From CALXOJ01 sp034120015 (GTDB lineage: Bacteria > Spirochaetota > Spirochaetia > JAFGXN01): a DNA stretch of 64,000 bases. The stretch's first letter is position 1, and every line of letters begins with the position of its first letter. Positions 25,662 to 32,688 of the stretch are shown here, piece by piece. The stretch is from the NCBI GenBank assembly GCA_034120015.1, contig JAXEIF010000025.1, forward strand, positions 1 to 64,000, read 5' to 3'. The notes beneath the pieces are model-generated. The model was given only the letters and a program-made list of their open reading frames with translations. It was not told the DNA's origin and did no database searches. A program made the translations under genes and the position numbers.

Positions 25662-26613
25662 TTCGTTCGAAGTGTACGCGTACTGCCGCCTCTGTCCGCG
25701 GAACTGCGCCGTTAACCGCTTTTCGGCCGCCGGATACTGCGGTGAAACCGGCGCCATGCGGATTGCCTGGAGCGGTCTTCATTTCGGCGAAGAACCGCCG
25801 GTTTCTGCCGTAGACGGTTCGGGAACCGTATTCTTCAGCGGATGCAATCTCGGCTGCGTTTACTGTCAAAACCGCCAAATCAGCCGCCCGCAGGCGCCGG
25901 GAACCGTTTTCACCGTCGACGAAGCCGCCGCCCTCTTTCTGCGGCTGCAGGCAGCCGGCGCGGAGAACATCAACCTGGTAACGGGAACACCGCATCTGCC
26001 TTCCGTTATTGCCGCACTCCGACAAGCCAAAAGCGACGGACTTTCCGTTCCGGTCGTCTGGAACTGTTCCGGATATGAAACAATTGAAGCGGTCGACGCG
26101 CTTAACGAAGTAATCGACATCTATCTGCCGGACATGAAAACGGCCGATGCCGCCAACAGTCGCCGTTACCTGCGCGTACCCGATTATCCCGAAACCGCGG
26201 CAGCGGCCATCGACCGGATGTGCCGGGCCAAACCGCCTGTGACCGTTCCGCTTTTCAACGACCGACTCGGTTTCGAACACCCGCTGATGAAACAGGGAGT
26301 CATTATCCGTCATCTGGCTCTTCCCGGAGAAACCGCCGATTCTCTGAAAGTGATGCATATTTACGAAACACGCTGGCGACCGCTCGGCGCTCTCTTTTCT
26401 CTCATTACCGATTATCTGCCTTCGTCCGACCTGACGGCTCCGCTCGACCGTCGTCTGACGGCATCCGAAGCGGACAGCTTACGTCGGATTTTTTCCGAAC
26501 GGGAATGGGATGACTGCTTTTTTCAGGAACCGGAAACCGATGCGGACGACTGGCGACCGGATTTCACCCGAAAAGAACCGTTCCCGGCCGGATTCAGCCG
26601 CCGGATTCTCTGA
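25654..26613 (+). CDS. Radical SAM protein, PflA-like
   Basis: 319 residues, starting with GTG at 25654 inside the end of the permease gene (8-nt overlap). The radical SAM cluster is Cys64, Cys68 and Cys71 in SGCNLGCVYCQN. The N-terminus has a second cysteine group, Cys11, Cys14, Cys18 and Cys29, typical of the uncharacterised PflA-like family often annotated as pyruvate-formate-lyase activating enzyme homologue. Downstream blocks NLVTGTPHLPSV, VWNCSGYE and IDIYLPDMK fit this family. No glycyl-radical enzyme is encoded nearby, so the partner is unknown. Confidence 0.9.
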   Translation: MSDSFEVYAYCRLCPRNCAVNRFSAAGYCGETGAMRIAWSGLHFGEEPPVSAVDGSGTVFFSGCNLGCVYCQNRQISRPQAPGTVFTVDEAAALFLRLQAAGAENINLVTGTPHLPSVIAALRQAKSDGLSVPVVWNCSGYETIEAVDALNEVIDIYLPDMKTADAANSRRYLRVPDYPETAAAAIDRMCRAKPPVTVPLFNDRLGFEHPLMKQGVIIRHLALPGETADSLKVMHIYETRWRPLGALFSLITDYLPSSDLTAPLDRRLTASEADSLRRIFSEREWDDCFFQEPETDADDWRPDFTRKEPFPAGFSRRIL

Positions 26614-26630
26614 AAATTCACTCTTTTCTG

Positions 26631-26659
26631 CTGTCATTTTTTCCGCAGTGTGCTAAAAT
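26631..26659 (+). promoter_or_regulatory. Promoter of tatD, leaderless type
   Basis: -35 CTGTCA (26631-26636), 17-nt spacer, -10 TAAAAT (26654-26659), then AACTCC and the ATG at 26666, a 6-nt gap with no Shine-Dalgarno sequence. Confidence 0.55.
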
Positions 26660-26665
26660 AACTCC

Positions 26666-27469
26666 ATGGAATGGATCGACACCCACGCCCATCTGCCTCA
26701 TATTGCGGATCGCGGCACCGCTATTTCGCCTTTTTTAAACGATTCCCGCTATGCGGTTATCGACATCGGCACCCGCCCCGGCGATCTCGAAGAACGTCTG
26801 GCAATGAAACATACCAATCCGAACCTTGCTTTTACGGCCGGTCTTTACCCGGAACTGGCCGAAAAACCGCAGTCGGAAATCGACCGCTGTTTCGAACAGT
26901 TTCGGGAATCGGTCATTGCTCACCGCAACGAAATTTGCGGCATCGGCGAATTCGGACTCGACTACCACTACAATTACGGAACACCCGAAAAACAGGCCTC
27001 TCTGGCCCGCCGGCAAATCGAACTGGCTGCGGAACTCGGTCTGCCGGTGATTATCCACACCCGTGAAGCCGACGCCGACATTGTGCGTCTCTTTGCCGGT
27101 TATGCGCCGGTTCGCGGCGTGATTCACTGCTTTTCGTCGGGTCCCGAAATTGCCGAAAAACTGCTGGGATACGGATTTTATCTTTCCTTTTGCGGCAATC
27201 TGACTTACAAAAACGCCAAACCGATTCGGGAATCGGCACAGACGGTACCGCTCGACCGCGTTTTTTTCGAAACCGATTCGCCGTATCTGGCTCCGGTTCC
27301 GGTACGCGGAACCGTCAACACACCGGCCAATGTCGAACACGTTTACCGTTTTTTTGCGGAACTCCGCGGTCTTTCCCTACCCTACCTGAAAAAGACAGCT
27401 GCCGAAAACGTCCGGAGGCTGTTCGGCCCCGTCTTCCTCTTTAGCGAACCGGAAGGAACGACTCCGTGA
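26666..27469 (+). CDS. tatD: TatD-family metal-dependent hydrolase / DNase
   Basis: 267 residues, the usual size. Metal ligands at the N-terminus are in WIDTHAHLPH (Asp5, His7, His9). Further conserved blocks are GIGEFGLDYHY (Glu ligand), LPVIIHTREAD, GVIHCFSSG and FFETDSPYLAPVPVRG (Asp ligand). TatD proteins are 3'-5' exonucleases or general deoxyribonucleases. The substrate here is not determined. Its last codons overlap the GTG start of the next gene (GTGA, 27466-27469), so the two are translationally coupled. Confidence 0.94.
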   Translation: MEWIDTHAHLPHIADRGTAISPFLNDSRYAVIDIGTRPGDLEERLAMKHTNPNLAFTAGLYPELAEKPQSEIDRCFEQFRESVIAHRNEICGIGEFGLDYHYNYGTPEKQASLARRQIELAAELGLPVIIHTREADADIVRLFAGYAPVRGVIHCFSSGPEIAEKLLGYGFYLSFCGNLTYKNAKPIRESAQTVPLDRVFFETDSPYLAPVPVRGTVNTPANVEHVYRFFAELRGLSLPYLKKTAAENVRRLFGPVFLFSEPEGTTP

Positions 27470-28068
27470 ACGGCCGCCGCTTTTTCCCGATTCTGCTCTG
27501 GCTGGCAGCTGCCGCTTTCCCTGCCTCCGCCGGTGAGCGCAACCGCGTCGATTTACAGTTTGCGGCGGGAACGGCGTTTGCCATGCAGGGTGCCCGCAGC
27601 GATACGGATACTTCCGGGTTTCAGGCCGGCGGCCGATTCGATTTAACGGCGGGCGCCCTGTTTGCCGATTCGGCTGCAATTCACTTCGGTCTGCGCGGTG
27701 AAGTTCTTTCACCGTCCGCGTTTGACGGCGACCGTAACCTGAAAGGGTATGCCTCCGTCGGACCTCAGTTTGCCTTTTTTTACCGCGGAAAAGCAGCCGT
27801 TACCGAAAGTCTCACCGTGATGCCCGGTTTTCAGGCGGGAGCTTCGTTACTTCTGGGAAAATACAGTCTGATTGAAAACCGTTTTTTTTATCCGACATTC
27901 GATGCGGCGGTGTTCTGTGACCTTCGTCCGACAGCATTGCCCTTAACATCGGTTCGGATTTTTATTCCTTTTTCGGCTGCCTTTCGACGGGATGTACCGG
28001 TCTGCCTCGGAAGCGGCATCGGTATAGCGGTGCTTTTCGATCACTTTCTACCGTCGACACGGTTTTGA
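27466..28068 (+). CDS. Predicted envelope beta-barrel protein
   Basis: 200 residues from a GTG start overlapping the tatD stop. A signal peptide is visible (ILLWLAAAAFPASAGE, probable cleavage after ASA). The mature part has alternating hydrophobic beta strands with Gly/aromatic girdles (VDLQFAAGTAFAMQ, LTAGALFADSAAIHFGLRGE, GPQFAFFYRG, VMPGFQAGASLLLGKYS) and ends in phenylalanine. This fits a small 8-stranded outer-membrane barrel, but no family name can be given. Its 3' end overlaps the convergent rluD-like gene by 28 nt. Confidence 0.72.
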   Translation: MNGRRFFPILLWLAAAAFPASAGERNRVDLQFAAGTAFAMQGARSDTDTSGFQAGGRFDLTAGALFADSAAIHFGLRGEVLSPSAFDGDRNLKGYASVGPQFAFFYRGKAAVTESLTVMPGFQAGASLLLGKYSLIENRFFYPTFDAAVFCDLRPTALPLTSVRIFIPFSAAFRRDVPVCLGSGIGIAVLFDHFLPSTRF

Positions 28069-29021
28069 TCGCAGAAGAGTTTGTCAAGCCGCCGGACGGT
28101 TTCGTCGAAACCCGGAGGCAGCGGCGCTTCGAAAGTCCGTGTCACGGATTCACCGAATAACACGATTGTCAACCGAAAAGCATGCAGCATCAGCCTTTGT
28201 CCGGGAAACAGAGCATCGGGACGTCCGTAAATCGGGTCTCCGAGAATCGGAGCCCCTTCGGAAAGCATATGAACGCGGAGCTGATGCGTCCGTCCCGTTT
28301 GAGGAAAAAGAGCAACCAGGCTGTAACGGTCTTTCCAACGATTCAGTTCGCGATAAAATGTGAGAGCGGACCGGCCGCACTCGGAAGAATCGGTTACGGT
28401 ATAGCGTTTGCGGTCTTTGCGGTGACGGACAAGCCGACGGTCGATTTCTCCGGTTCCTCCCCGCAGAACCCCGCGTAAAACAGCACGATATTCTTTTTTG
28501 ACATTCCTGTTCCGGAAACAGGACGCATAATAGTCGAGCGCCTCGCGGGTTTTGGCAACCAGAATCACACCCGATGTATCCTTATCGAGCCGGTGAACGA
28601 TTCCCGGTCGCGATTCTTCTTCAAAATCATCGATTTCATCATCTTTAAAATAGGAAAGAATTCCGTTAACAAGTGTTCCCGTTTCGTTTCCGGGGGCAGG
28701 ATGGACGACCAGTCCGTACGGCTTATTAATAATCAGAGTCGAGGCGTCTTCGTAAAGGATTTCTAGCACGATGGACTCTGCGGACGGTTTGGCATACGGA
28801 TTCAGCCGGGTTTCGACGGTATAAGAAAATTCCAGACAATCTCCGTTTTTCAGCGGTGTCGAATACTTCGCCGGTTTTCCGTTGACCGTCATACCGGCAC
28901 AACACTCTTTGATTTTTGCACGCGGACAAAGATGAAGACAGTCACTCACATACTTATCAAGGCGGACAGCAATCCCCTCCGGATAATCGACGGTCACCCG
29001 CCTCATTTCGGACGCACTCAT
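28041..29021 (-). CDS. RluD-type pseudouridine synthase with S4 domain
   Basis: 326 residues. An N-terminal S4 RNA-binding domain (residues ~15-75: VRLDKYVSDCL...IKECCAGMTVNGKPAK...LKNGDCLEF) precedes the RluA-family catalytic domain, with Asp146 in GIVHRLDKDTSGVILVAKT and TGRTHQLRVHM later. This architecture matches RluD, which modifies helix 69 of 23S rRNA, but RluC-like specificity cannot be excluded. The ATG overlaps the stop of the upstream gene as ATGA (29018-29021). The only purine stretch upstream is a weak GGAAAG. Confidence 0.92.
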   Translation of the reverse strand: MSASEMRRVTVDYPEGIAVRLDKYVSDCLHLCPRAKIKECCAGMTVNGKPAKYSTPLKNGDCLEFSYTVETRLNPYAKPSAESIVLEILYEDASTLIINKPYGLVVHPAPGNETGTLVNGILSYFKDDEIDDFEEESRPGIVHRLDKDTSGVILVAKTREALDYYASCFRNRNVKKEYRAVLRGVLRGGTGEIDRRLVRHRKDRKRYTVTDSSECGRSALTFYRELNRWKDRYSLVALFPQTGRTHQLRVHMLSEGAPILGDPIYGRPDALFPGQRLMLHAFRLTIVLFGESVTRTFEAPLPPGFDETVRRLDKLFCDQNRVDGRK

Positions 29022-29575
29022 GAAACTGTTCTTTCCGTAGCGGTTTCCGTTTCCGCCGGTGCGGAATCTCCGCCGGTCAGCGAGTCGGCCGATTGCGGTT
29101 GAAAGTTTTCATCGGTTCCGCCGTAAAGTTCATCGGCTTTGCGAACCCGAAGCCGACGCTCCTCCCCCGCTTCCGACTCCCGCCGTTTTTTGTTGTAAAG
29201 AATCATGTCGACGGTGGCGACGAGAAACGCAAGCGAGAATGTCACTCCGACCGTATACATTTTTTCGTTATTTTTCACTTCACCCGAACCGACCAGAGGA
29301 ATGTATTCGGGCGTCTGATATTTTGCATATAAGGCGGTACTGGTAATGATTTCGGAAAAAAGATAAACAACAGGCATGGCTCCGAACATGATAATTTCAA
29401 AACGGCGCAAATCGAGAACACCCTGCGGAATTTTTGTCAGATCGTACGGTTCCGGCTGCAAAGACGAATCGGTTGTCGTCGTAGAAGAACTGACCGCCGT
29501 CGATGAACTTTGCGCCGGCAACGGTATCAGCAGACATAAAAACAAAATGATTAAAAAGAGCGTTCTTTTCTTCAA
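29018..29575 (-). CDS. Secreted or membrane-anchored hypothetical protein
   Basis: 185 residues from a TTG start at 29575: AAGGAG sits 7 nt upstream, the start overlaps the YggS-gene stop as TTGA, and a signal peptide (MKKRTLFLIILFLCLLIPLPAQ) begins exactly there. A Ser/Thr-rich stretch follows (SSSTAVSSSTTTTDSS). Two membrane helices appear at about 65-85 (RFEIIMFGAMPVVYLFSEII) and 110-135 (VGVTFSLAFLVATVDMILY), then a charged, Glu-rich tail. I do not recognise the family. The tight coupling to yggS and rluD suggests a housekeeping operon. Confidence 0.75.
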   Translation of the reverse strand: MKKRTLFLIILFLCLLIPLPAQSSSTAVSSSTTTTDSSLQPEPYDLTKIPQGVLDLRRFEIIMFGAMPVVYLFSEIITSTALYAKYQTPEYIPLVGSGEVKNNEKMYTVGVTFSLAFLVATVDMILYNKKRRESEAGEERRLRVRKADELYGGTDENFQPQSADSLTGGDSAPAETETATERTVS

Positions 29576-30264
29576 AAAGAAACTCCTTGGAACAGGGCGG
29601 TTCCGATACGGACAACGGTCGAGCCTTCGGCAACAGCCCACCGGAAATCGGAACTCATTCCCATTGACAATTCATCGAGAGGCAATCCGGTTTCCCGCCG
29701 ACACTTATCCCGCAACAGCCGCAACTTTTCGAATGCCTTTCGGGCTTCCCGTTCGTCGGCACCCAACGCAGCCATTGTCATCAGTCCGTTTATTCTGACC
29801 CATCGGAACGAAGCCGCTTCCGTCAACGCCTCCAGCAGATCCGATTCACTGCGGAAGCCGTGTTTGGCCTCTTCGCCGGAACAGTTGTACTCCAGTAAAA
29901 CGGAAAGAGGCTTTTCCTGCGCCGCCGCATAAGATTCGACTTTTTTTAGCGTCGAAAGAGAATCTATCGAATCCACGGCATCAAAACAGGAAACCGCGGC
30001 TTTGGCCTTATTCGACTGCAGATGTCCGATTAAATGAAGAGACAATTCCTCTCTTTCAAAAACGGCACGTTTTTCCTGCGCTTCCGCCAACCGGTTCTCG
30101 CCGCACAAACGGCAGCCGGCATCCAGTAACGGCCGGATTTCGTCGGCCGAATGTAGTTTGGTGACGGCCATCACTTTAACGGATAGAGGATCCCGTCCCG
30201 CTTTGACTGCCTCCTCCGCTACAATTTCATTGACACGAAGCCAGTTTTGTGCAACAAATTCCAT
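29572..30264 (-). CDS. YggS/PROSC-family pyridoxal phosphate homeostasis protein
   Basis: 230 residues. Alanine-racemase-like TIM barrel that binds PLP through Lys36 in VMAVTKLHSADEI. Other family blocks are GENRLAEAQEK, LHLIGHLQSNKAK, VLLEYNCSGEEAKHGF, INGLMTMA, and LSMGMSSDFRWAVAEGSTVVRIGTALFQG near the C-terminus. These proteins manage PLP supply and have no known catalytic activity. The first ~20 codons and the promoter are duplicated at 32497-32640. No Shine-Dalgarno sequence is present; a -10 TATAAT ends 6 nt before the ATG. Confidence 0.94.
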   Translation of the reverse strand: MEFVAQNWLRVNEIVAEEAVKAGRDPLSVKVMAVTKLHSADEIRPLLDAGCRLCGENRLAEAQEKRAVFEREELSLHLIGHLQSNKAKAAVSCFDAVDSIDSLSTLKKVESYAAAQEKPLSVLLEYNCSGEEAKHGFRSESDLLEALTEAASFRWVRINGLMTMAALGADEREARKAFEKLRLLRDKCRRETGLPLDELSMGMSSDFRWAVAEGSTVVRIGTALFQGVSF

Positions 30265-30270
30265 AGCATG

Positions 30271-30299
30271 ATTATATCATAAAGATATTTTTTTGAACA
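30271..30299 (-). promoter_or_regulatory. Promoter of the yggS gene, leaderless type
   Basis: A perfect -10 TATAAT (30271-30276) lies 6 nt before the ATG at 30264. The -35 is poor (TGTTCA at 30294-30299 with a 17-nt spacer). The same promoter is preserved in front of the yggS fragment at 32604. Confidence 0.5.
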
Positions 30300-30302
30300 G
30301 TC

Positions 30303-30334
30303 AAAAAGAAGGACGAAAAGTTTTCCTCCCTTCT
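30303..30334 (-). terminator. Terminator of the first hexosaminidase gene
   Basis: Minus strand: AGAAGGGA arm (30327-30334) pairs with TCC-TTCT (30307-30312, one C fewer than in the second copy), loop including AAAACTTTT, then a T tract. It is the diverged duplicate of the terminator at 32643-32675. Confidence 0.7.
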
Positions 30335-30347
30335 TTCCGCGACAAAT

Positions 30348-32177
30348 CTATTCTGCAATACGCTCGTCGGTACAGAAACTGTCCAGTCCGGCCGCTTCGA
30401 AACGATAAAACTGAACCTGAATTTTCTCCTTAAACCGCAAGTAATTTTTTTTGATAGCGGGAGACCAGCTTCGTTCGGCGACTGCGGCAATACGGGGAAA
30501 AATCATGTAAATCAGATGCGCATCTCTGTTAAATTTCTTCCCGTTTTTGGTAAATCCGGTTATTCGTTCCGTCCACATATTCGCCTGAACTCCCCACTGA
30601 TTTGAACCGAATAACAATCCTCCGTTTTCGTTTACAGGATTGTTCCGATAAACGGACTGAAGCGAAACGGTCGGTGCCGACCCTCCCCAGTCGTTGGCAG
30701 ACGGATTGGCAGCGTTTCTGTCTGCTGAAGACTGATAAAAATCGAAGTAATAGTAGTAACAGTCGGAATTAACGATTTTCACCCCTTTCTTTGCAGCCGT
30801 ACGAAGATCTTCCTGTCCGTTCCAATACCACATCACCGTCTTTTCATCGGGAGAAAAAGACTCTTTAAATGCCTCATTCCAGACTCCCGCTTTTTTCCCG
30901 TACCGGGAAACAATTCTTTCCGTTTCTTTCAGAAACCGGCTTTGTAAATTTTGCAGATGTGTATAATCGACAACCGACGACCCGGTAATTTCCCGTATTT
31001 TGTTTTCGCACCGGCTGCAAAACCACCAGGGACCCACATCATACCACGACTGATTGTTGATTTTAACTTCATCGGCGCCGATATGAATAACCTCGGAATC
31101 GAATGCCTCGGCAATCTGACCAATCATATAATCCAGCACTTCGAAAATATCGGATGAGGAAGCACACAAATCGGAAAAGGTTTCGGGTTTAAACGGTTTT
31201 CCGGAATCGGAATCTCTGTTCAGATTATCGCAACGCAATGTCGGGAAATAATCATACAGGGGCTTACAATGTCCGGGCAAATCAAATTCGGGGATGACAG
31301 ACACATTACGCAGGCGGGCATATTCAATAACCGATGTAATTTCTTCAAGTGTATAAAACCCGCCGTGAGCATTTTGTCTGTTTTCCCATTGCGGATCATC
31401 GGGATTATCGGGATCAAAAAATTGCCAGTCTCCGAAAAAATCAGCGGAACGGCTTGTTGCTCCCGTCCGATAAGCGGTTTTCCGCATAAAAGCATCAAAA
31501 TCGTAACTGTTTCCGCTTTTTGTCGTCAATATCCCGTGAAAAGGGAAACGGAAACCGCCATCGTCCGTCAAATGCCAGTGAAACATGTTAATTTTTAACT
31601 TGGAAACTTCATCAATAATTTGCCGAATTGTATCGGCAGAAAAGAAATGCCGGCTGACATCAACCATCAACCCGCGATATGCAAAACGCGGTTCGTCACG
31701 GATAACGGCACAGGGAATACTCAAGTCCATTTGAGAATAAGAGGAAGCATAAATATTGGTCGGAAGTATTTGCAACAGCGTATAAAATCCGTACAAAAAA
31801 CCGCCGTAACTGTTTGCTTCCAAAACAATCGATTCCTGCGAAATATCAAGCCGATAAGCCTCGTTTCCCAATTCGCCGTTTTTCGACAGGCAAATCACAT
31901 TCGAAGAGGCCTCTCCGTCGGGAAGAGAGATTCCGGCCGCACTTTGCAAACGGTTTCTAAACAGATCGACGGCATCCGTGTATGCATCACCCGCCCGATT
32001 ATCGATCACAGTTTTTTTATCAATAATAAACCGACCGATCCCCCGTTTAACGGAAGATGGTTCGGGAATAATGTTCGATAAACCGGTTGAAACGGTTTGC
32101 ATTTCCGAAAAATCATGAATACAGCCTGTCTGTAACAGCAAACAAAGTATACCGATCAATATCATGTTACGAGTCAC
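30348..32177 (-). CDS. GH20 beta-N-acetylhexosaminidase lipoprotein, short form
   Basis: 609 residues. I choose GTG at 32177: AGGAG lies 6 nt upstream and the lipoprotein signal MTRNMILIGILCLLLQTGC (Cys19) follows; the ATG four codons on is too far from the site. Domain order: signal, short linker, GH20b-type N-terminal domain (~35-150), then the catalytic barrel. The catalytic pair is Asp369-Glu370 in EVIHIGADEVKINN; other family blocks are YGGFLYGFYTLLQ, KINMFHWHLTDDGGFR, VIPEFDLPGHCK and MWYWNG. It removes terminal GlcNAc or GalNAc by substrate-assisted catalysis. Its closest relative in the window is the adjacent hexosaminidase, from which it differs by lacking the N-terminal ~320 residues. 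Confidence 0.95.
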   Translation of the reverse strand: MTRNMILIGILCLLLQTGCIHDFSEMQTVSTGLSNIIPEPSSVKRGIGRFIIDKKTVIDNRAGDAYTDAVDLFRNRLQSAAGISLPDGEASSNVICLSKNGELGNEAYRLDISQESIVLEANSYGGFLYGFYTLLQILPTNIYASSYSQMDLSIPCAVIRDEPRFAYRGLMVDVSRHFFSADTIRQIIDEVSKLKINMFHWHLTDDGGFRFPFHGILTTKSGNSYDFDAFMRKTAYRTGATSRSADFFGDWQFFDPDNPDDPQWENRQNAHGGFYTLEEITSVIEYARLRNVSVIPEFDLPGHCKPLYDYFPTLRCDNLNRDSDSGKPFKPETFSDLCASSSDIFEVLDYMIGQIAEAFDSEVIHIGADEVKINNQSWYDVGPWWFCSRCENKIREITGSSVVDYTHLQNLQSRFLKETERIVSRYGKKAGVWNEAFKESFSPDEKTVMWYWNGQEDLRTAAKKGVKIVNSDCYYYYFDFYQSSADRNAANPSANDWGGSAPTVSLQSVYRNNPVNENGGLLFGSNQWGVQANMWTERITGFTKNGKKFNRDAHLIYMIFPRIAAVAERSWSPAIKKNYLRFKEKIQVQFYRFEAAGLDSFCTDERIAE

Positions 32178-32233
32178 CCCAATCTCCTCTCTAAATAAAA
32201 TATTATAAATCACACACATACAAAAAAACATTC

Positions 32234-32258
32234 TTTTTCGGGAAAATTTCCCGAAAAA
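32234..32258. repeat. Perfect 12-bp inverted repeat upstream of the short hexosaminidase gene
   Basis: Arms TTTTTCGGGAAA (32234-32245) and TTTCCCGAAAAA (32247-32258) around one base, about 60-80 nt upstream of the GTG start. It could be an operator or a transcript hairpin. The flanking T and A tracts would let it terminate in either direction. Confidence 0.65.
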
Positions 32259-32259
32259 A

Positions 32260-32272
32260 ATTTGGTCCAAAT
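32260..32272. promoter_or_regulatory. Candidate operator ATTTGG-T-CCAAAT
   Basis: Perfect 6-bp arms around one base, directly next to the larger dyad. The TGGTCCA core loosely resembles operators of GntR-type amino-sugar regulators, but no regulator is encoded nearby, so this is a guess. Confidence 0.35.
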
Positions 32273-32332
32273 AAAAAATACCGTAACACAGAACATTTAA
32301 TCATAAACTCTCCTCCTGATTCGTTTAAAATC

Positions 32333-32455
32333 ATTCGAAGAAAGACACCGCCTTTCGGCGGCTGTTCTTGCCAAAACGAAACTGTTTACCTTGCGACAGC
32401 ATCAAAGACCGGGTGACAAAAGCGATGACGAATGAGGCGGAAGCGGCCGGTATTC
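32333..32455 (+). pseudogene. cysK fragment (codons ~21-62), frameshifted
   Basis: 123 bp aligning with 35691-35815 of the intact cysK, roughly four-fifths identical by eye. It has a 2-bp deletion in the middle, so the EERHRLSA-VLAKT and SIKDR--KAM--EAE-AGI blocks lie in different frames. The promoter, start codon and first 20 codons are absent. It is a leftover from the tandem duplication that created two hexosaminidase genes. The rest of 32178-32688 holds the two dyads, this relic, about 40 bp with no recognised feature, and the yggS relic. Confidence 0.9.
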
Positions 32456-32496
32456 ATCGCGACCGGCATCGATCTGATTTGATTATCCGAATGAAA

Positions 32497-32604
32497 TTAG
32501 GTCACAGTTGTTACCCTAATAAAAATAAAGAAAGTCGCCCCTCTGACAGTCTCTTCCGCTACAATTTCATTGACACGAAGCCAGTTTTGTGCAACAAATT
32601 CCAT
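32497..32604 (-). pseudogene. yggS 5' fragment with its promoter
   Basis: The first 18 codons read MEFVAQNWLRVNEIVAEE, identical to the functional yggS protein start, and the similarity fades after about codon 21. The reading frame runs 35 codons into unrelated sequence and stops at 32497. The -10 TATAAT 6 nt before the ATG is intact, so a short, probably meaningless peptide may be made. It forms the junction of the tandem duplication together with the cysK fragment. Confidence 0.9.
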
Positions 32605-32688
32605 AGCACGATTATATCATAAAGATATTTTTTTGAACAGTCAAAAAGAAGGGACGAAAAGTTTTCCTCCCTTCTTTCCGTAATCGAT
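32542..32688. repeat. Direct repeat copy 2: yggS 5' end plus hex 3' flank
   Basis: Partner of 30202-30347, offset 2340-2341 bp. Differences are few: scattered substitutions and one extra G in the terminator arm. Confidence 0.92.
32643..32675 (-). terminator. Terminator of the long hexosaminidase gene
   Basis: Perfect 8-bp outer stem AGAAGGGA (minus-strand reading of 32668-32675) with TCCCTTCT (minus-strand reading of 32647-32654), an inner AAAA/TTTT stem, followed by TTTT. Confidence 0.85.

Larger units (their letters stand above)
30202..30347. repeat. Direct repeat copy 1: yggS 5' end plus hex 3' flank
   Basis: About 146 bp nearly identical to 32542-32688, covering the first ~20 codons of yggS, its promoter and the hex terminator. 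The homology continues at protein level into both hexosaminidase genes. It marks the left edge of a tandem duplication. Confidence 0.92.

Noticed and set aside
32368..32622. 84-codon hypothetical gene between the hexosaminidases
   Set aside because: It is a chimera of the cysK relic and the antisense of the yggS relic, with no ribosome binding site.
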